From assembly GCF_000971175.1 (NCBI RefSeq), contig NZ_BBLY01000001.1, forward strand, positions 62,001-126,000: DNA of 64,000 nt, written 5' to 3'. Source of the stretch: Demequina pelophila. GTDB taxonomy: Bacteria; Actinomycetota; Actinomycetes; Actinomycetales; Demequinaceae. Position numbers and translations under genes: made by a program. The notes beneath the pieces are model-generated. The model saw only the letters and a list, made by a program, of their open reading frames with translations. It was not told where the DNA came from and did no database searches. Positions 1 through 8,492 of this stretch are shown here, piece by piece (the first letter of the stretch is position 1; every line of letters starts with the position of its first letter).

Positions 1-17
1 CGGGGGAGAGGCGCGAG

Positions 18-938
18 ATGAGCATCACGATGAGGTGGCCGGCGGCCGCGGCGGTCGGCGCCCTGGCGCTTGCGGCCTGCACCGGCGCCGGGCCCGACGC
101 CCAGACGAGCGGAGCCCCGGACGAGGACGCTGCGGTGACGGCGGCCGCCTCGCCCGGGGACTCGCCCACGGCTTCGCCGACGGCTTCACCCGCGGCGGCG
201 CCCGCGCCGGGCGACCGGCCCATCCATGACGTCGCGCTGGGCGAGTACATCGCGGGGTTCAGCCCCGACCTTGCGGGCGTCGGCGGGCGGGACGGCGAGG
301 CGCTCGCCTGGACCCCCGACGACTCGCCCGAGGCGCGCTGGTTCCCCGTCACGGGATTCCATGAGGGGCCGGCCGCGGCCGTCGCGCCCGCGGACTGCGC
401 GCCGCTGGAGGCCGGACTGCGACTCCTCACCGACCAGGACCTGACCGCGAGGTCCGGCGACGCGGTCGCGTCGCTCGGGTACGCCCAGACGCCGGGCGGC
501 ACCGCGTGGGAGAGCCACGTGGGGGTCGAGCTGCGCGTCTTCGCCGATGCCTCGGGCGCGGCGCAGACGCTCGCGGTCGTGGCGGGCTCGAGCGACTGCA
601 CCGAGTTCGAGGTAAGCGAGGCGGATGTCAATCCGCCGATGGTGACCCGTTTCACCGGCCTGCGGGTCGAGTCCGTCGACCTCGACGGGATCGACGGCCC
701 GGTTGCGGAGGTGAGCGGCGGGGAGGTGGAAATGCTCGTCGACGGCGTGCCGCTCGAGGTCACGGACGAGGCGGGCGACGCACTCGAGGGGCCTACAGGG
801 GAGGAATACGACGGTCACCAGTACCTCTATGCGACCGGGCCCTACCTCATCACGGTGAGGACGGGCCTGCTCGAGAATGACGACGCCGCCGCGGCCGCGG
901 TGCTGTCCCAGCTCGTTGCCTACCTGGAGGCGGCCTGA
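18..938 (+). CDS. Putative exported lipoprotein with a two-cysteine domain
   Basis: The 306-residue protein starts with a short basic segment, a hydrophobic stretch and a lipobox (LAAC, Cys21), so it is probably lipid-anchored outside the membrane. A Ser/Pro/Ala-rich linker of about 45 residues follows. The globular part has two cysteines at about 127 and 194, in PADC and SSDC contexts, and ends with a [10 protein letters not shown] segment. The same plan recurs in the genes at 1650 and 3144, so the three are likely paralogous. The layout recalls the extracytoplasmic sensor domains of PknH-type kinases and LppH-type lipoproteins, but that is only a fold-level guess. The start is supported by an upstream GGGGGAG. 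Its 3' end overlaps the convergent toxin gene by 19 bp. Function unknown. Confidence 0.7.
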
Positions 939-1213
939 GACGGATCGCGCCGGGTATGCAGGACTCGGAGCACCACGATGTCCGGGCCCTCAAGCCGGTA
1001 GAAGACTCCGAAGGGGAAGCGCCGCACGCGGGCGCGACGCACCCCGGGCATGCCCTCGACCGGCGGAGCGCCGTTGGGAAACATCTTCATCCGCTCGATC
1101 GCGCCGTCGAGGCTCTCGAGGAAGCGGGCCGCCGTCGCGTCGTCGACCTCGCGGTAGCGGTCGCGGATGTCGGCCAGGTCACGCGCGGCGCGCGCGGTGA
1201 GCCGGACGCTCAC
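920..1213 (-). CDS. parE: ParE/RelE-family toxin
   Basis: A 97-residue protein of the ParE/RelE toxin superfamily. It opens with [16 protein letters not shown], has a central basic segment ([16 protein letters not shown]) and ends with a [11 protein letters not shown] strand, the usual order in ParE toxins. Known ParE members poison DNA gyrase and RelE members cleave mRNA; the sequence alone does not separate the two, although the helix-rich N-terminus fits ParE better. It begins with a GTG that overlaps the stop codon of the upstream ribbon-helix-helix antitoxin (GTGA), so the two are translationally coupled. The 3' end overlaps the convergent lipoprotein gene. Confidence 0.85.
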
Positions 1214-1455
1214 CGGTCGGAATGGAGATCGGCTCGCACCTGGTCCCAGTCCCGAAGCGACGCGTCCGGCTCATCGAGCGCGGCGGTGAGCAGTCGTCGT
1301 TCCTCGTCGCTCGGCACGTAGACCGCCTCGCCGAAGTGCGTGCGCAACGCTTCCTGAACCACCTCCGAACGTGTGCGGTGCTCGATCCTGCGGGCGCGCT
1401 CGACGATCTCGAAGAGCTCCTCCGGCAGGGTCACCGCGACCTTGCGCACCGCCAT
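1210..1455 (-). CDS. Ribbon-helix-helix antitoxin
   Basis: An 81-residue protein whose N-terminus (MAVRKVAVTLPEELFEIVER) is a classical ribbon-helix-helix DNA-binding strand-helix, followed by RTRSEVVQEALRTHF and an acidic C-terminal tail suited to masking a toxin. The ATG at 1455 is chosen because GGTGGGAG sits about 6 nt upstream on the minus strand; the frame stays open further upstream. It would neutralise the ParE-like toxin encoded immediately downstream and repress the operon by binding a palindrome; a candidate is at 1479-1495, 24 nt upstream of the start. Confidence 0.85.
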   Translation of the reverse strand: MAVRKVAVTLPEELFEIVERARRIEHRTRSEVVQEALRTHFGEAVYVPSDEERRLLTAALDEPDASLRDWDQVRADLHSDR

Positions 1456-1478
1456 CGCCACTCCCACCGTTCGCTCGG

Positions 1479-1495
1479 GTATGACTTCAGCATAC
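1479..1495 (-). promoter_or_regulatory. Candidate antitoxin operator/promoter
   Basis: An AT-rich island in GC-rich DNA with the inverted repeat GTATG-N7-CATAC, directly upstream of the antitoxin start. TATGCT and CATACC inside it resemble -10 elements read toward the operon. RHH antitoxins typically bind such short palindromes over their own promoter; binding here is inferred. Confidence 0.45.
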
Positions 1496-1620
1496 TCGCG
1501 GCCGTCGTCGTGCGGAAGGCGCCCGCCGGCGGCGCCGCCCGTCCTTCCAGCGTCATGTCGCACCGCCGCGCGGTGTCTCACAACCTCCGGGAGGGGTCGC
1601 CTGTTCTGAGCCTGTGGTGG

Positions 1621-1636
1621 CCGGGCGGCCGCCCGG
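1621..1636. other. Perfect 16-bp palindrome before lipoprotein gene
   Basis: CCGGGCGGCCGCCCGG is a perfect palindrome immediately before the GGGGGAGG ribosome-binding site of the gene at 1650. It may be an operator or a hairpin that limits access to the ribosome-binding site. In DNA this GC-rich, chance cannot be excluded. Confidence 0.35.
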
Positions 1637-1649
1637 GGGAGGCAGGATC

Positions 1650-2546
1650 ATGAACGGACGAGAGAAGGGCACGGGGGCGGGCGCGCGGCGCCGTGGCGTC
1701 CTGGTCGCGGCGATGGCGTGCGTGGCGCCGCTGGTGGCGGCGTGCGATTCGGGCACCGCCGGCGACGAGGCGGCCGCGGATTCCGCGCCGACGGCGGCTG
1801 CGGACTCGGCGTCGGCGTCGTCGCCGGAGCCCACGGAGGACGCCGCTGCGGGGGCGACCGGCACGGCTCCCGCCGATGATCCCGACCTCTGGGATCGCTT
1901 GGAGGCGTTCGACGATGTGGTGGAGATCGAGGGCTTCGCGGTGCCGTCGAGATTCCGGTCGCCGGTCGATCGCGCGGACGGGTGGTACGGCTCGTCGACA
2001 CCGGCCGTCGAGCCCGCCGACTGCGTCGGCTTCATGCGCGCCGAAGGCCTCGGCACGACCGCGGACCTGACCTCCGCCGCGGGCGACCTGATCAACCCCG
2101 TGTCGCCGTTCTTCCCTGGCGGCAAGCTTCCCGGCGAGGACGAGGCAGTGCCGAGCGTGAGCGTCTTCACGCGCGTCTTCGGCGACGAGGCGCTCGCCGG
2201 CGAGGTGACGCCGCTGCTCCTGGACGCCGATTGCACGACGTACACGACGATGGAGACATGGGACGATGGCACGTTCACGTCGCAGGTGGTGGTCGACGAG
2301 GTGACGGCGGTCGACCTGGAAGGGTTGTCGGAGCCCGCGGTGCGGATCGCCTACGGCGCCTCTTCCGCTTCCCTTCACGAGGAGGCCACCGGCGAGACCC
2401 AGGAATGGGCCGGCCCGCCCAGCGTCGCGTACGTGTACGTGGACGGGCCTTACGGGATCACGGTGGGCGTCGAGGGGGTCGACGGTGCGGAGGCCATCGC
2501 CGCGAGCGTGATCGGCCGGTTCCTCGACCACATGGCCGCCGAGTGA
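1650..2546 (+). CDS. Putative exported lipoprotein with a two-cysteine domain
   Basis: A 298-residue paralogue-like relative of the gene at 18. The N-terminus is basic (NGREK...RRRG), followed by a hydrophobic stretch and a lipobox ending at Cys32 (LVAAC). An Ala/Asp/Ser-rich linker leads to a globular region with cysteines at about 125 (PADC) and 195 (DADC), the same 67-70 residue spacing as in the first gene, and a closing VDGPYGITVGV segment. The start at 1650 has GGGGGAGG about 7 nt upstream; an in-frame extension to 1614 lacks a good signal. The stop lies just before the ECF sigma gene, so co-transcription is possible. No enzymatic motif seen. Confidence 0.7.
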   Translation: MNGREKGTGAGARRRGVLVAAMACVAPLVAACDSGTAGDEAAADSAPTAAADSASASSPEPTEDAAAGATGTAPADDPDLWDRLEAFDDVVEIEGFAVPSRFRSPVDRADGWYGSSTPAVEPADCVGFMRAEGLGTTADLTSAAGDLINPVSPFFPGGKLPGEDEAVPSVSVFTRVFGDEALAGEVTPLLLDADCTTYTTMETWDDGTFTSQVVVDEVTAVDLEGLSEPAVRIAYGASSASLHEEATGETQEWAGPPSVAYVYVDGPYGITVGVEGVDGAEAIAASVIGRFLDHMAAE

Positions 2547-2574
2547 CACCGGCGCGCACCCGAGCGATGATGGA

Positions 2575-3147
2575 GTGACGATGGCGGCGGCGGGAGGACG
2601 CACCATGGGGGCGTGGCACGGTGTGCTCGACACCCTGGTCCGCGAGCGCCGCAGCCGCCTGGTCGGCTACGCGTACCTGCTCTCGGGTGACCGGCCGACC
2701 GCCGAGGACCTGGTCCACGACGCGATCATCCGCGCGTTCACGCGCGCGCGACGGCTCGACCACGTCAACGAGGCCGAGGCCTACGTGCGCCGGGCGATCC
2801 TCACCCAATTCCTCAACGGTCGCAGTCGGCAGGCCGTGGCGCGCGCCAAGCAGCATCTGCTGATCGAGCGCGACGTCGCGCCGGCCGACGAGCACGCGGG
2901 CGAGCACGATGCGGTGGTTCTCGCGCTGCGCGAGCTTCCCGCCCGCCAGCGCGCGTGCGTGGTGCTTCGCCACGTCGAGGACCTGTCCACGTCGGAGACC
3001 GCCGAGCGGATGGGCGTCTCGGAGGGGGCGGTCAAGCGCTACCTGCACGATGCGCTGGAGCGCCTCCGGCAGACGCTGGGGGACCTGGGCGGCGAGCAAG
3101 CGCACGAGAGCGTCGCGGTCGAGGCACGACGAGGGGGTGCGCGATGA
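2575..3147 (+). CDS. ECF-type RNA polymerase sigma factor (SigE-like family)
   Basis: A protein of about 180-190 residues with the two sigma regions of an ECF factor. Region 2 is RLVGYAYLLSGDRPTAEDLV plus the following helix, and region 4 is LPARQRACVVLRHVEDLSTS followed by the helix-turn-helix ETAERMGVSEGAVKRYL. Sigma region 3 is absent. It should direct RNA polymerase to a small regulon. Three in-frame starts exist: GTG 2575, ATG 2581 and ATG 2605; the domain itself begins after the last. The stop overlaps the next start as ATGA, so sigma factor and downstream membrane protein are co-translated, as for sigma/anti-sigma pairs. Confidence 0.88.
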   Translation: MTMAAAGGRTMGAWHGVLDTLVRERRSRLVGYAYLLSGDRPTAEDLVHDAIIRAFTRARRLDHVNEAEAYVRRAILTQFLNGRSRQAVARAKQHLLIERDVAPADEHAGEHDAVVLALRELPARQRACVVLRHVEDLSTSETAERMGVSEGAVKRYLHDALERLRQTLGDLGGEQAHESVAVEARRGGAR

Positions 3148-3920
3148 CCGAGGACCTGCGCGGGCAGTTGCTCGCCTCGCTGGACAAGGAGGCGCGGCGC
3201 TTCGCTGCCGACCACCCCGGCGACGAGACGGGGCTCTACGAGCGCGCCATCGCGCCGGGCCGGCGTGCGCGGCGGATGCGCGAGGCGGCGGTCGGGATCG
3301 CCGCGACGGCCGTGCTCGCCGTCGGCGCGTACGCGCTGTTCGTCGACCGCGCGCCGATGGACCCGGCCCCGCCCGCACCGCCCGTCCCGGAAACCACCCT
3401 CGACCTGCGACTGCGCGAGTGGGAGCCGCCCGCGACGCTCGAGCCCGATCGCGCCGCGGAGGGCCTGGTCGAGACGTTCGGCCTCGAGGCCGGCGCCGTG
3501 CCCGGGTGCGACCTGCTCGACGCATATGCGCGGCTCGAGGCCGCTGCCGACCGGGGCGGGGCACCCGTGGCGCTCGGCGCCGTGGTGACGCCGGAGGGCG
3601 GCGCGAATGTGGCGGTCGCGCGCCGGTTCGCCTCGGAGGACGATGCGACGGCCTACCTGGGCGACGCGGCCACCACCGCGCGGGCGTGCGCGGACGAGGC
3701 GGCGGCCGCGGGGCTCGCGGTGACCGTCGGCGACGTGGGCCTGGCCACCGTCGCTGGTGAGGGGCTCCGGGTCGAGGTCACGGAGGTCGCGGAGCCCGAC
3801 GTCGCGTGGACCGCATGGATCCACGTCCGGGGCGACGAGGCGCTCGCGGTCACCGTGGAGCCCGGCGCCCGCGACCTGGCGGGCGCGACGATCGTCGCGT
3901 GGTTCGTCGCGGCCGGATAG
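3144..3920 (+). CDS. Single-pass membrane protein coupled to ECF sigma factor
   Basis: A 258-residue protein with a cytoplasmic N-terminal segment of about 47 residues, one transmembrane helix at roughly 48-67 and an external domain of about 190 residues. The external part has cysteines at about 122 (PGCD) and 182 (ARAC) and resembles the two lipoproteins upstream. Position, ATGA coupling and topology suggest a regulator of the sigma factor, for example an anti-sigma factor with an extracellular sensor. The short N-terminus has no zinc-binding HxxxCxxC motif, so it is not a ZAS-type anti-sigma factor; this role is inference. Confidence 0.65.
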   Translation: MTEDLRGQLLASLDKEARRFAADHPGDETGLYERAIAPGRRARRMREAAVGIAATAVLAVGAYALFVDRAPMDPAPPAPPVPETTLDLRLREWEPPATLEPDRAAEGLVETFGLEAGAVPGCDLLDAYARLEAAADRGGAPVALGAVVTPEGGANVAVARRFASEDDATAYLGDAATTARACADEAAAAGLAVTVGDVGLATVAGEGLRVEVTEVAEPDVAWTAWIHVRGDEALAVTVEPGARDLAGATIVAWFVAAG

Positions 3921-3959
3921 CGGCCCGCCCGGCCGCCGCCCGTCCTTGCCACGCTGTCC

Positions 3960-3965
3960 TACACT
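3960..3965 (+). promoter_or_regulatory. Candidate -10 box of the ileS T-box transcript
   Basis: TACACT, the same hexamer as before smc, would start the transcript near 3972, just upstream of the T-box specifier region. Confidence 0.5.
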
Positions 3966-3969
3966 GGAC

Positions 3970-4189
3970 GCACCAGCATCGACCCGGCCATCACCGGCGA
4001 GCTTGCGGAAGAACGGGCGCCACCCGGTGGCGGCGCCCCAGTAGACCCGCACGGGCAGCCCGTCACAGCGTTCACGAGAGGCGACCGCACCGGAAGGTGG
4101 GGGAGCAAGCGGGGTGGTACCGCGCATCGTCCCCAGGGACGGGGCGTCCTCGCAGTCGATGACGTCAGTGACCACCACGCGAGGACCGC
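3970..4189 (+). promoter_or_regulatory. T-box riboswitch controlling ileS translation
   Basis: The leader carries the diagnostic T-box stretch GGGGTGGTACCGCG at 4111-4124; its TGGT (4115-4118) can pair with the uncharged tRNA 3' ACCA. Upstream, the CGGCCATCACCGG context places a specifier codon ATC (isoleucine) at 3990-3992, fitting the ileS gene downstream. There is no long U-tract terminator. Instead GTCCTCGC (4146-4153) is complementary to GCGAGGAC (4179-4186), which contains the ileS ribosome-binding site. This matches the translation-type T-boxes with a short Stem I known upstream of ileS in Actinobacteria: uncharged tRNA-Ile would free the ribosome-binding site. Confidence 0.9.
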
Positions 4190-7100
4190 ATGAACGCCGC
4201 CCGTTACCCGCTGCACCGCTCCGCCGATCAGGACACCCATGCCGAGGTGCCGCCGTCGCCGCACTTCCCGTCGATCGAGACGGACGTGCTCGCGTACTGG
4301 GAGCACGACGGCACGTTCCAGGCGTCGATCGACAACCGCCCGGCCGAGAACCCGGCGGACGAGTTCGTCTTCTACGACGGCCCGCCCTTCGCGAACGGCC
4401 TGCCGCACTACGGCCACCTGCTCACCGGCTACGCCAAGGACGTGGTCCCGCGCTTCGAGACGATGCGCGGCAAGCGCGTCGAGCGTCGCTTCGGCTGGGA
4501 CACCCACGGCCTGCCCGCGGAGCTCGAGGCCGAGCGCGTGCTGGGCATCACCGACAAGGCCCAGATCGACGAGATGGGCATCGCGGCGTTCAACGAGGCG
4601 TGCCGCTCGTCCGTCCTGAAGTACACCGAGGAGTGGGAGCAGTACGTCACCCGCCAGGCCCGCTGGGTGGACTTCGAGAACGACTACAAGACGCTCGACG
4701 TCACCTTCATGGAGTCGGTGATCTGGGCGTTCAAGACTCTCTACGACAAGGGCCTCGCCTACGAGGGCCACCGCGTGCTCCCGTACTGCTGGCGCGACGA
4801 GACCCCGCTGTCCAACCACGAGCTGCGCATGGACGACGACGTGTACGCCATGCGCCAGGACCCGGCGCTCACCGTGCTGCTGCCGCTGGTCGACGCGCCC
4901 GGCGACCTCGCGGGCGCGTCCGTGCTGGTGTGGACCACCACGCCGTGGACCCTGCCGTCGAACCTCGCCGCCGCGGTGGGCCCGGAGATCGAGTACTCCG
5001 TGGTGCGCCCGGTCGAGGGCGCGTTCGCCGGTCGCACGCTGGTGCTGGCCTCCGCGCGCGTCGCCGAGTATGCGCGCGAGCTGGGCGAGGGCTGCGAGAC
5101 GGTCGCGACGGTGCCGGGCTCGGCGCTCGCGGGGCTGTCGTACCAGGCGCCCTTCGCGTACTTCGCGGGCACGGAGAACGCCCACCGCATCCTCGCGGGC
5201 GAGTTCGTCTCGACCGAGGACGGCACCGGAATCGTCCACCTGGCCCCCGGCTTCGGTGAGGACGATGCGGCCGTGTGCCAGGACGCCGGCATCCCCACCG
5301 TGGTGCCGGTCGACTCCAAGGGCCGCTTCACCAGCGAGGTCACTGACTACGCGGGCCAGCAGGTCTTCGACGCCAACCCCGTCATCATCAAGGACCTCAA
5401 GGAGCGCGGCACGGTCCTGCGCCACGAGACCTACGACCACAGCTACCCGCACTGCTGGCGCTGCCGCAACCCGCTCATCTACAAGGCCGTGTCCTCGTGG
5501 TTCGTGCGCGTGACCGAGTTCCGCGACCGCATGGTCGAGCTCAACGAGCAGATCCGCTGGGTGCCCGAGCACATCAAGCACGGGCAGTTCGGCAAGTGGC
5601 TCGAGGGCGCGCGCGACTGGTCCATCAGCCGCAACCGCTACTTCGGCACCCCGATCCCGGTGTGGGTGAGCGACGACCCGGCGCACCCGCGCATGGACGT
5701 TTACGGCTCGCTCGAGGAGCTCGAGCGCGACTTCGGGCGCCTGCCGCTCGACGAGCGCGGCGAGCCCAACCTCCACCGCCCCTACATCGACGACCTCACC
5801 CGGCCCAACCCCGACGACCCGACCGGCCGGTCGACCATGCGCCGCATCCCGGACGTGCTCGACGTGTGGTTCGACTCGGGCTCGATGCCGTTCGCGCAGG
5901 TGCACTACCCGTTCAACAACCGCGAGTGGTTCGACAGCCACTACCCGGGCGACTTCATCGTCGAGTACATCGGCCAGACCCGCGGCTGGTTCTACACCCT
6001 GCACGTCCTCGCGACGGCCCTGTTCGACAAGCCGAGCTTCAAGACCTGCGTGAGCCACGGCATCGTCCTCGGGTCCGACGGCCGCAAGATGTCCAAGTCC
6101 CTGCGCAACTACCCGGACGTCAACGAGGTGTTCCAGCGCGACGGCTCCGACGCGATGCGCTGGTTCCTCATGAGCTCGCCCATCCTGCGCGGCGGCAACC
6201 TGGTGGTCACCGAGGAGGGCATCCGCGAGGGCGTCCGCCAGGTGATGCTCCCACTGTGGTCCACCTACTACTTCTTCACCCTCTACGCGGGCGCCGCGAA
6301 CGGCGGCGCGGGCGTGCTGGGCGTCGAGGTGGACGATGCGCGGGTCGCGTCGCTGCCGGTCATGGACCGGTACGTGCTCGCCAAGACGGCCGAGCTGGTC
6401 TCCACCGTCACCGAGCAGATGGAGGCGTTCGACGTGCCCGGCGCGTCCGAGTCGCTGCGCCAGTACATGGACCTGCTCACCAACTGGTACGTGCGCACCC
6501 AGCGCGACCGGTTCTGGGACGAGGACCAGGACGCGTTCGACACGCTCTACACGGTGCTGGTCACCGTGTCGCGCCTGGCCGCGCCGCTGCTGCCGCTCAT
6601 GACCGAGGAGGTCTACCGCGGCCTCACCGGCGAGCGCTCCGTGCACCTCACCGACTACCCGGTCGCGCGCTCCGCGTGGGCCGACGCGTCGCTCGGGTCC
6701 GTCATGGACCAGGTGCGCGAGGTGGTGTCGAGCGCCCACGCGCTGCGCAAGAAGGAGCAGATCCGCGTGCGCCAGCCGCTCACGTCGCTCACGGTGGCGG
6801 TCGCGTCGCCGGCGCTGCTGGAGCCGTACGCCGCGCTCATCGCGTCCGAGCTGAATGTGCGCGAGGTGCGCCTGATCTCCATCGAGGAGTTCACCGCCGC
6901 CAACCCGGTCGAGCGTCGCCTCACGGTGAACGCGCGTGCGGCCGGCCCGCGCATCGGCAAGCAGGTGCAGGCCGCGATCAAGGGGTCCAAGACCGGCGAC
7001 TGGTCCGAGGGCGCGGACGGGGTCGTGTCCGGCGGCGTCGCGCTGGTCGAGGGCGAGTACGCGCTCGAGACCGTGATCGGGGCGGACGGCGGCGCGGCCG

Positions 7101-7384
7101 CGGTGCTGCCCGGCGCCGAGGGCGGCTTCGTGCTGCTCGACACCGCGATCACGCCGGAGCTCGAGGCGGAGGGCTTCGCCCGCGATCTCATCCGCGCGAT
7201 CCAGGACGAGCGCAAGAACGCCGGCCTCAACGTGTCCGACCGCATCGCGCTGCGCGTCACGGTGCCCGCCGAGCGGGTCGAGGCCGTCGAGGCGCACCGC
7301 GCGCTCATCGCGGGCGAGGTGCTCGCGACGTCGTTCGAGGTGACCGCCGGCGAGGCGCAGCAGATCGAGGTCGCGAAGGCCTGA
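4190..7384 (+). CDS. ileS: Isoleucyl-tRNA synthetase
   Basis: A 1064-residue class I aminoacyl-tRNA synthetase that charges tRNA-Ile. The HIGH-type motif is PHYGH at about 72-76 and the KMSKS loop lies at about 633-637 (GRKMSKS). The [11 protein letters not shown] segment belongs to the CP1 editing domain, and an anticodon-binding region follows with [12 protein letters not shown]. Its length and the PHYGH form place it in the longer, eukaryote-like IleS type found in Actinobacteria, many members of which tolerate mupirocin; that property is family knowledge only. The ATG at 4190 follows the GAGGA ribosome-binding site held in the T-box sequestrator. Monocistronic by context. Confidence 0.97.
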   Translation: MNAARYPLHRSADQDTHAEVPPSPHFPSIETDVLAYWEHDGTFQASIDNRPAENPADEFVFYDGPPFANGLPHYGHLLTGYAKDVVPRFETMRGKRVERRFGWDTHGLPAELEAERVLGITDKAQIDEMGIAAFNEACRSSVLKYTEEWEQYVTRQARWVDFENDYKTLDVTFMESVIWAFKTLYDKGLAYEGHRVLPYCWRDETPLSNHELRMDDDVYAMRQDPALTVLLPLVDAPGDLAGASVLVWTTTPWTLPSNLAAAVGPEIEYSVVRPVEGAFAGRTLVLASARVAEYARELGEGCETVATVPGSALAGLSYQAPFAYFAGTENAHRILAGEFVSTEDGTGIVHLAPGFGEDDAAVCQDAGIPTVVPVDSKGRFTSEVTDYAGQQVFDANPVIIKDLKERGTVLRHETYDHSYPHCWRCRNPLIYKAVSSWFVRVTEFRDRMVELNEQIRWVPEHIKHGQFGKWLEGARDWSISRNRYFGTPIPVWVSDDPAHPRMDVYGSLEELERDFGRLPLDERGEPNLHRPYIDDLTRPNPDDPTGRSTMRRIPDVLDVWFDSGSMPFAQVHYPFNNREWFDSHYPGDFIVEYIGQTRGWFYTLHVLATALFDKPSFKTCVSHGIVLGSDGRKMSKSLRNYPDVNEVFQRDGSDAMRWFLMSSPILRGGNLVVTEEGIREGVRQVMLPLWSTYYFFTLYAGAANGGAGVLGVEVDDARVASLPVMDRYVLAKTAELVSTVTEQMEAFDVPGASESLRQYMDLLTNWYVRTQRDRFWDEDQDAFDTLYTVLVTVSRLAAPLLPLMTEEVYRGLTGERSVHLTDYPVARSAWADASLGSVMDQVREVVSSAHALRKKEQIRVRQPLTSLTVAVASPALLEPYAALIASELNVREVRLISIEEFTAANPVERRLTVNARAAGPRIGKQVQAAIKGSKTGDWSEGADGVVSGGVALVEGEYALETVIGADGGAAAVLPGAEGGFVLLDTAITPELEAEGFARDLIRAIQDERKNAGLNVSDRIALRVTVPAERVEAVEAHRALIAGEVLATSFEVTAGEAQQIEVAKA

Positions 7385-7398
7385 GCCGTCCCCCCGCC

Positions 7399-7518
7399 CG
7401 TCACCCCTCCACACACAAAATGCGCTGCTCCACACATGCGTCGGCGTGTCGTCGGCGTGTCGCGCAGATATCAGCGATTCTGCGCCGCTGTGAGCCGGTC
7501 GTGTGTGGAGGAGTGACG
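7399..7518. repeat. Intergenic inverted-repeat element A
   Basis: Arms 7399-7416 (CGTCACCCCTCCACACAC) and 7501-7518 are complementary at 17 of 18 positions and enclose 84 nt. The interior holds a smaller hairpin (GCGCAGA 7462-7468 with TCTGCGC 7479-7485) and two GGCGTGTCG words. It lies 14 bp after the ileS stop and may end that transcript, but the long spacer is unlike a simple terminator. A second element of similar plan is at 20778-20874. Confidence 0.6.
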
Positions 7519-7546
7519 GCGGGCGGGGGCGTGCAACGATGAGTTC

Positions 7547-8437
7547 ATGACGGTGCTCATCGATGTCGCGCAGTTGACCCACGAGCTCGCCGGGGAGCGG
7601 CCGCCGCGGCTGCTCGACGTGCGGTGGGTGCTCACCAAGCCCGACGGACGCGAGGACCACGCCGCGGGTCATATCCCGGGCGCCGTGTACGTGGACCTCG
7701 ACACCGACCTCGCCGCGCACGGCGAGCCCGAGGATGGCCGCCACCCGCTGCCCACCCGCGAGGCGTTCGAGGCGGCGGCGCGGCGGTGGGGACTCCAGGG
7801 CGGCGACGCGGTGGTGGTCTACGACCACGGCCCTGCGTTCGCCGCGGCCCGCGCCTGGTGGCTCCTGCGCCACGCGGGCGTCGACGTCCGGATCCTCGAC
7901 GGCGGGCTCGAGGCGTGGATCGCGGCCGGCGGGGCGGTCGAGGCCGGCGCCGTGACGCCCCCGCCGGGGGCCATCACGCTCGACTGGGACCGCATGCCCG
8001 TCGTCGACGCCGACGGCGCCGGGACGTGGCCGTCGCACGGCACCCTGCTCGACGCGCGCGTGGGGGAGCGGTACCGCGGCGAGGTGGAGCCCGTCGACCC
8101 CGCCGCCGGTCACATCCCGGGCGCCATCAACGCCCCGACCGCCGCCAACGTGCATCCCGACGGGACGTTCCTGCACTCGGACGACCTGGTGGTCCGGTTC
8201 GCGGCGATGGGCTGCTGGGCGGACAGCGGCGCCGTCGCGGGCCGCGCCGCGGAGTCGGGCTCGGACCCGAACGCCCCGAAGGTCGCCGTCTACTGCGGCT
8301 CCGGGGTGACCGCGGCCCATCAGATCGCGGCTCTCGAGATCGCCGGCATCCCGGCCGCGCTCTACCCGGGGTCGTGGTCGCAGTGGTCCAACCAGGCGCA
8401 TCGTCCCGTGGCGACGGGGGCCGAGCCCGGCGCCTGA
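7547..8437 (+). CDS. sseA: Sulfurtransferase (tandem rhodanese, 3-mercaptopyruvate type)
   Basis: A 296-residue protein with two rhodanese domains, about residues 10-125 and 155-290. The C-terminal domain carries the active-site loop CGSGVTA with the catalytic cysteine at about 250; this loop is typical of 3-mercaptopyruvate sulfurtransferases, while thiosulfate sulfurtransferases usually have CRKG-type loops. The inactive N-terminal domain keeps the HIPGAVYVDLDTDL segment. It would pass sulfur from mercaptopyruvate or thiosulfate to an acceptor in the cytoplasm. It stands alone and faces the PabC-like gene tail to tail. Confidence 0.9.
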   Translation: MTVLIDVAQLTHELAGERPPRLLDVRWVLTKPDGREDHAAGHIPGAVYVDLDTDLAAHGEPEDGRHPLPTREAFEAAARRWGLQGGDAVVVYDHGPAFAAARAWWLLRHAGVDVRILDGGLEAWIAAGGAVEAGAVTPPPGAITLDWDRMPVVDADGAGTWPSHGTLLDARVGERYRGEVEPVDPAAGHIPGAINAPTAANVHPDGTFLHSDDLVVRFAAMGCWADSGAVAGRAAESGSDPNAPKVAVYCGSGVTAAHQIAALEIAGIPAALYPGSWSQWSNQAHRPVATGAEPGA

Positions 8438-8492
8438 CGAGGACCCGCAGCGCGCCCGACGCGCCCAGCGCGCCCAACTCGCCCAGCGCGAC

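Noticed and set aside
8438-8492. CGCGCCCA-type micro-repeats between the sulfurtransferase and PabC-like genes
   Set aside because: Short, irregular and without dyad symmetry; ordinary GC-rich spacer.
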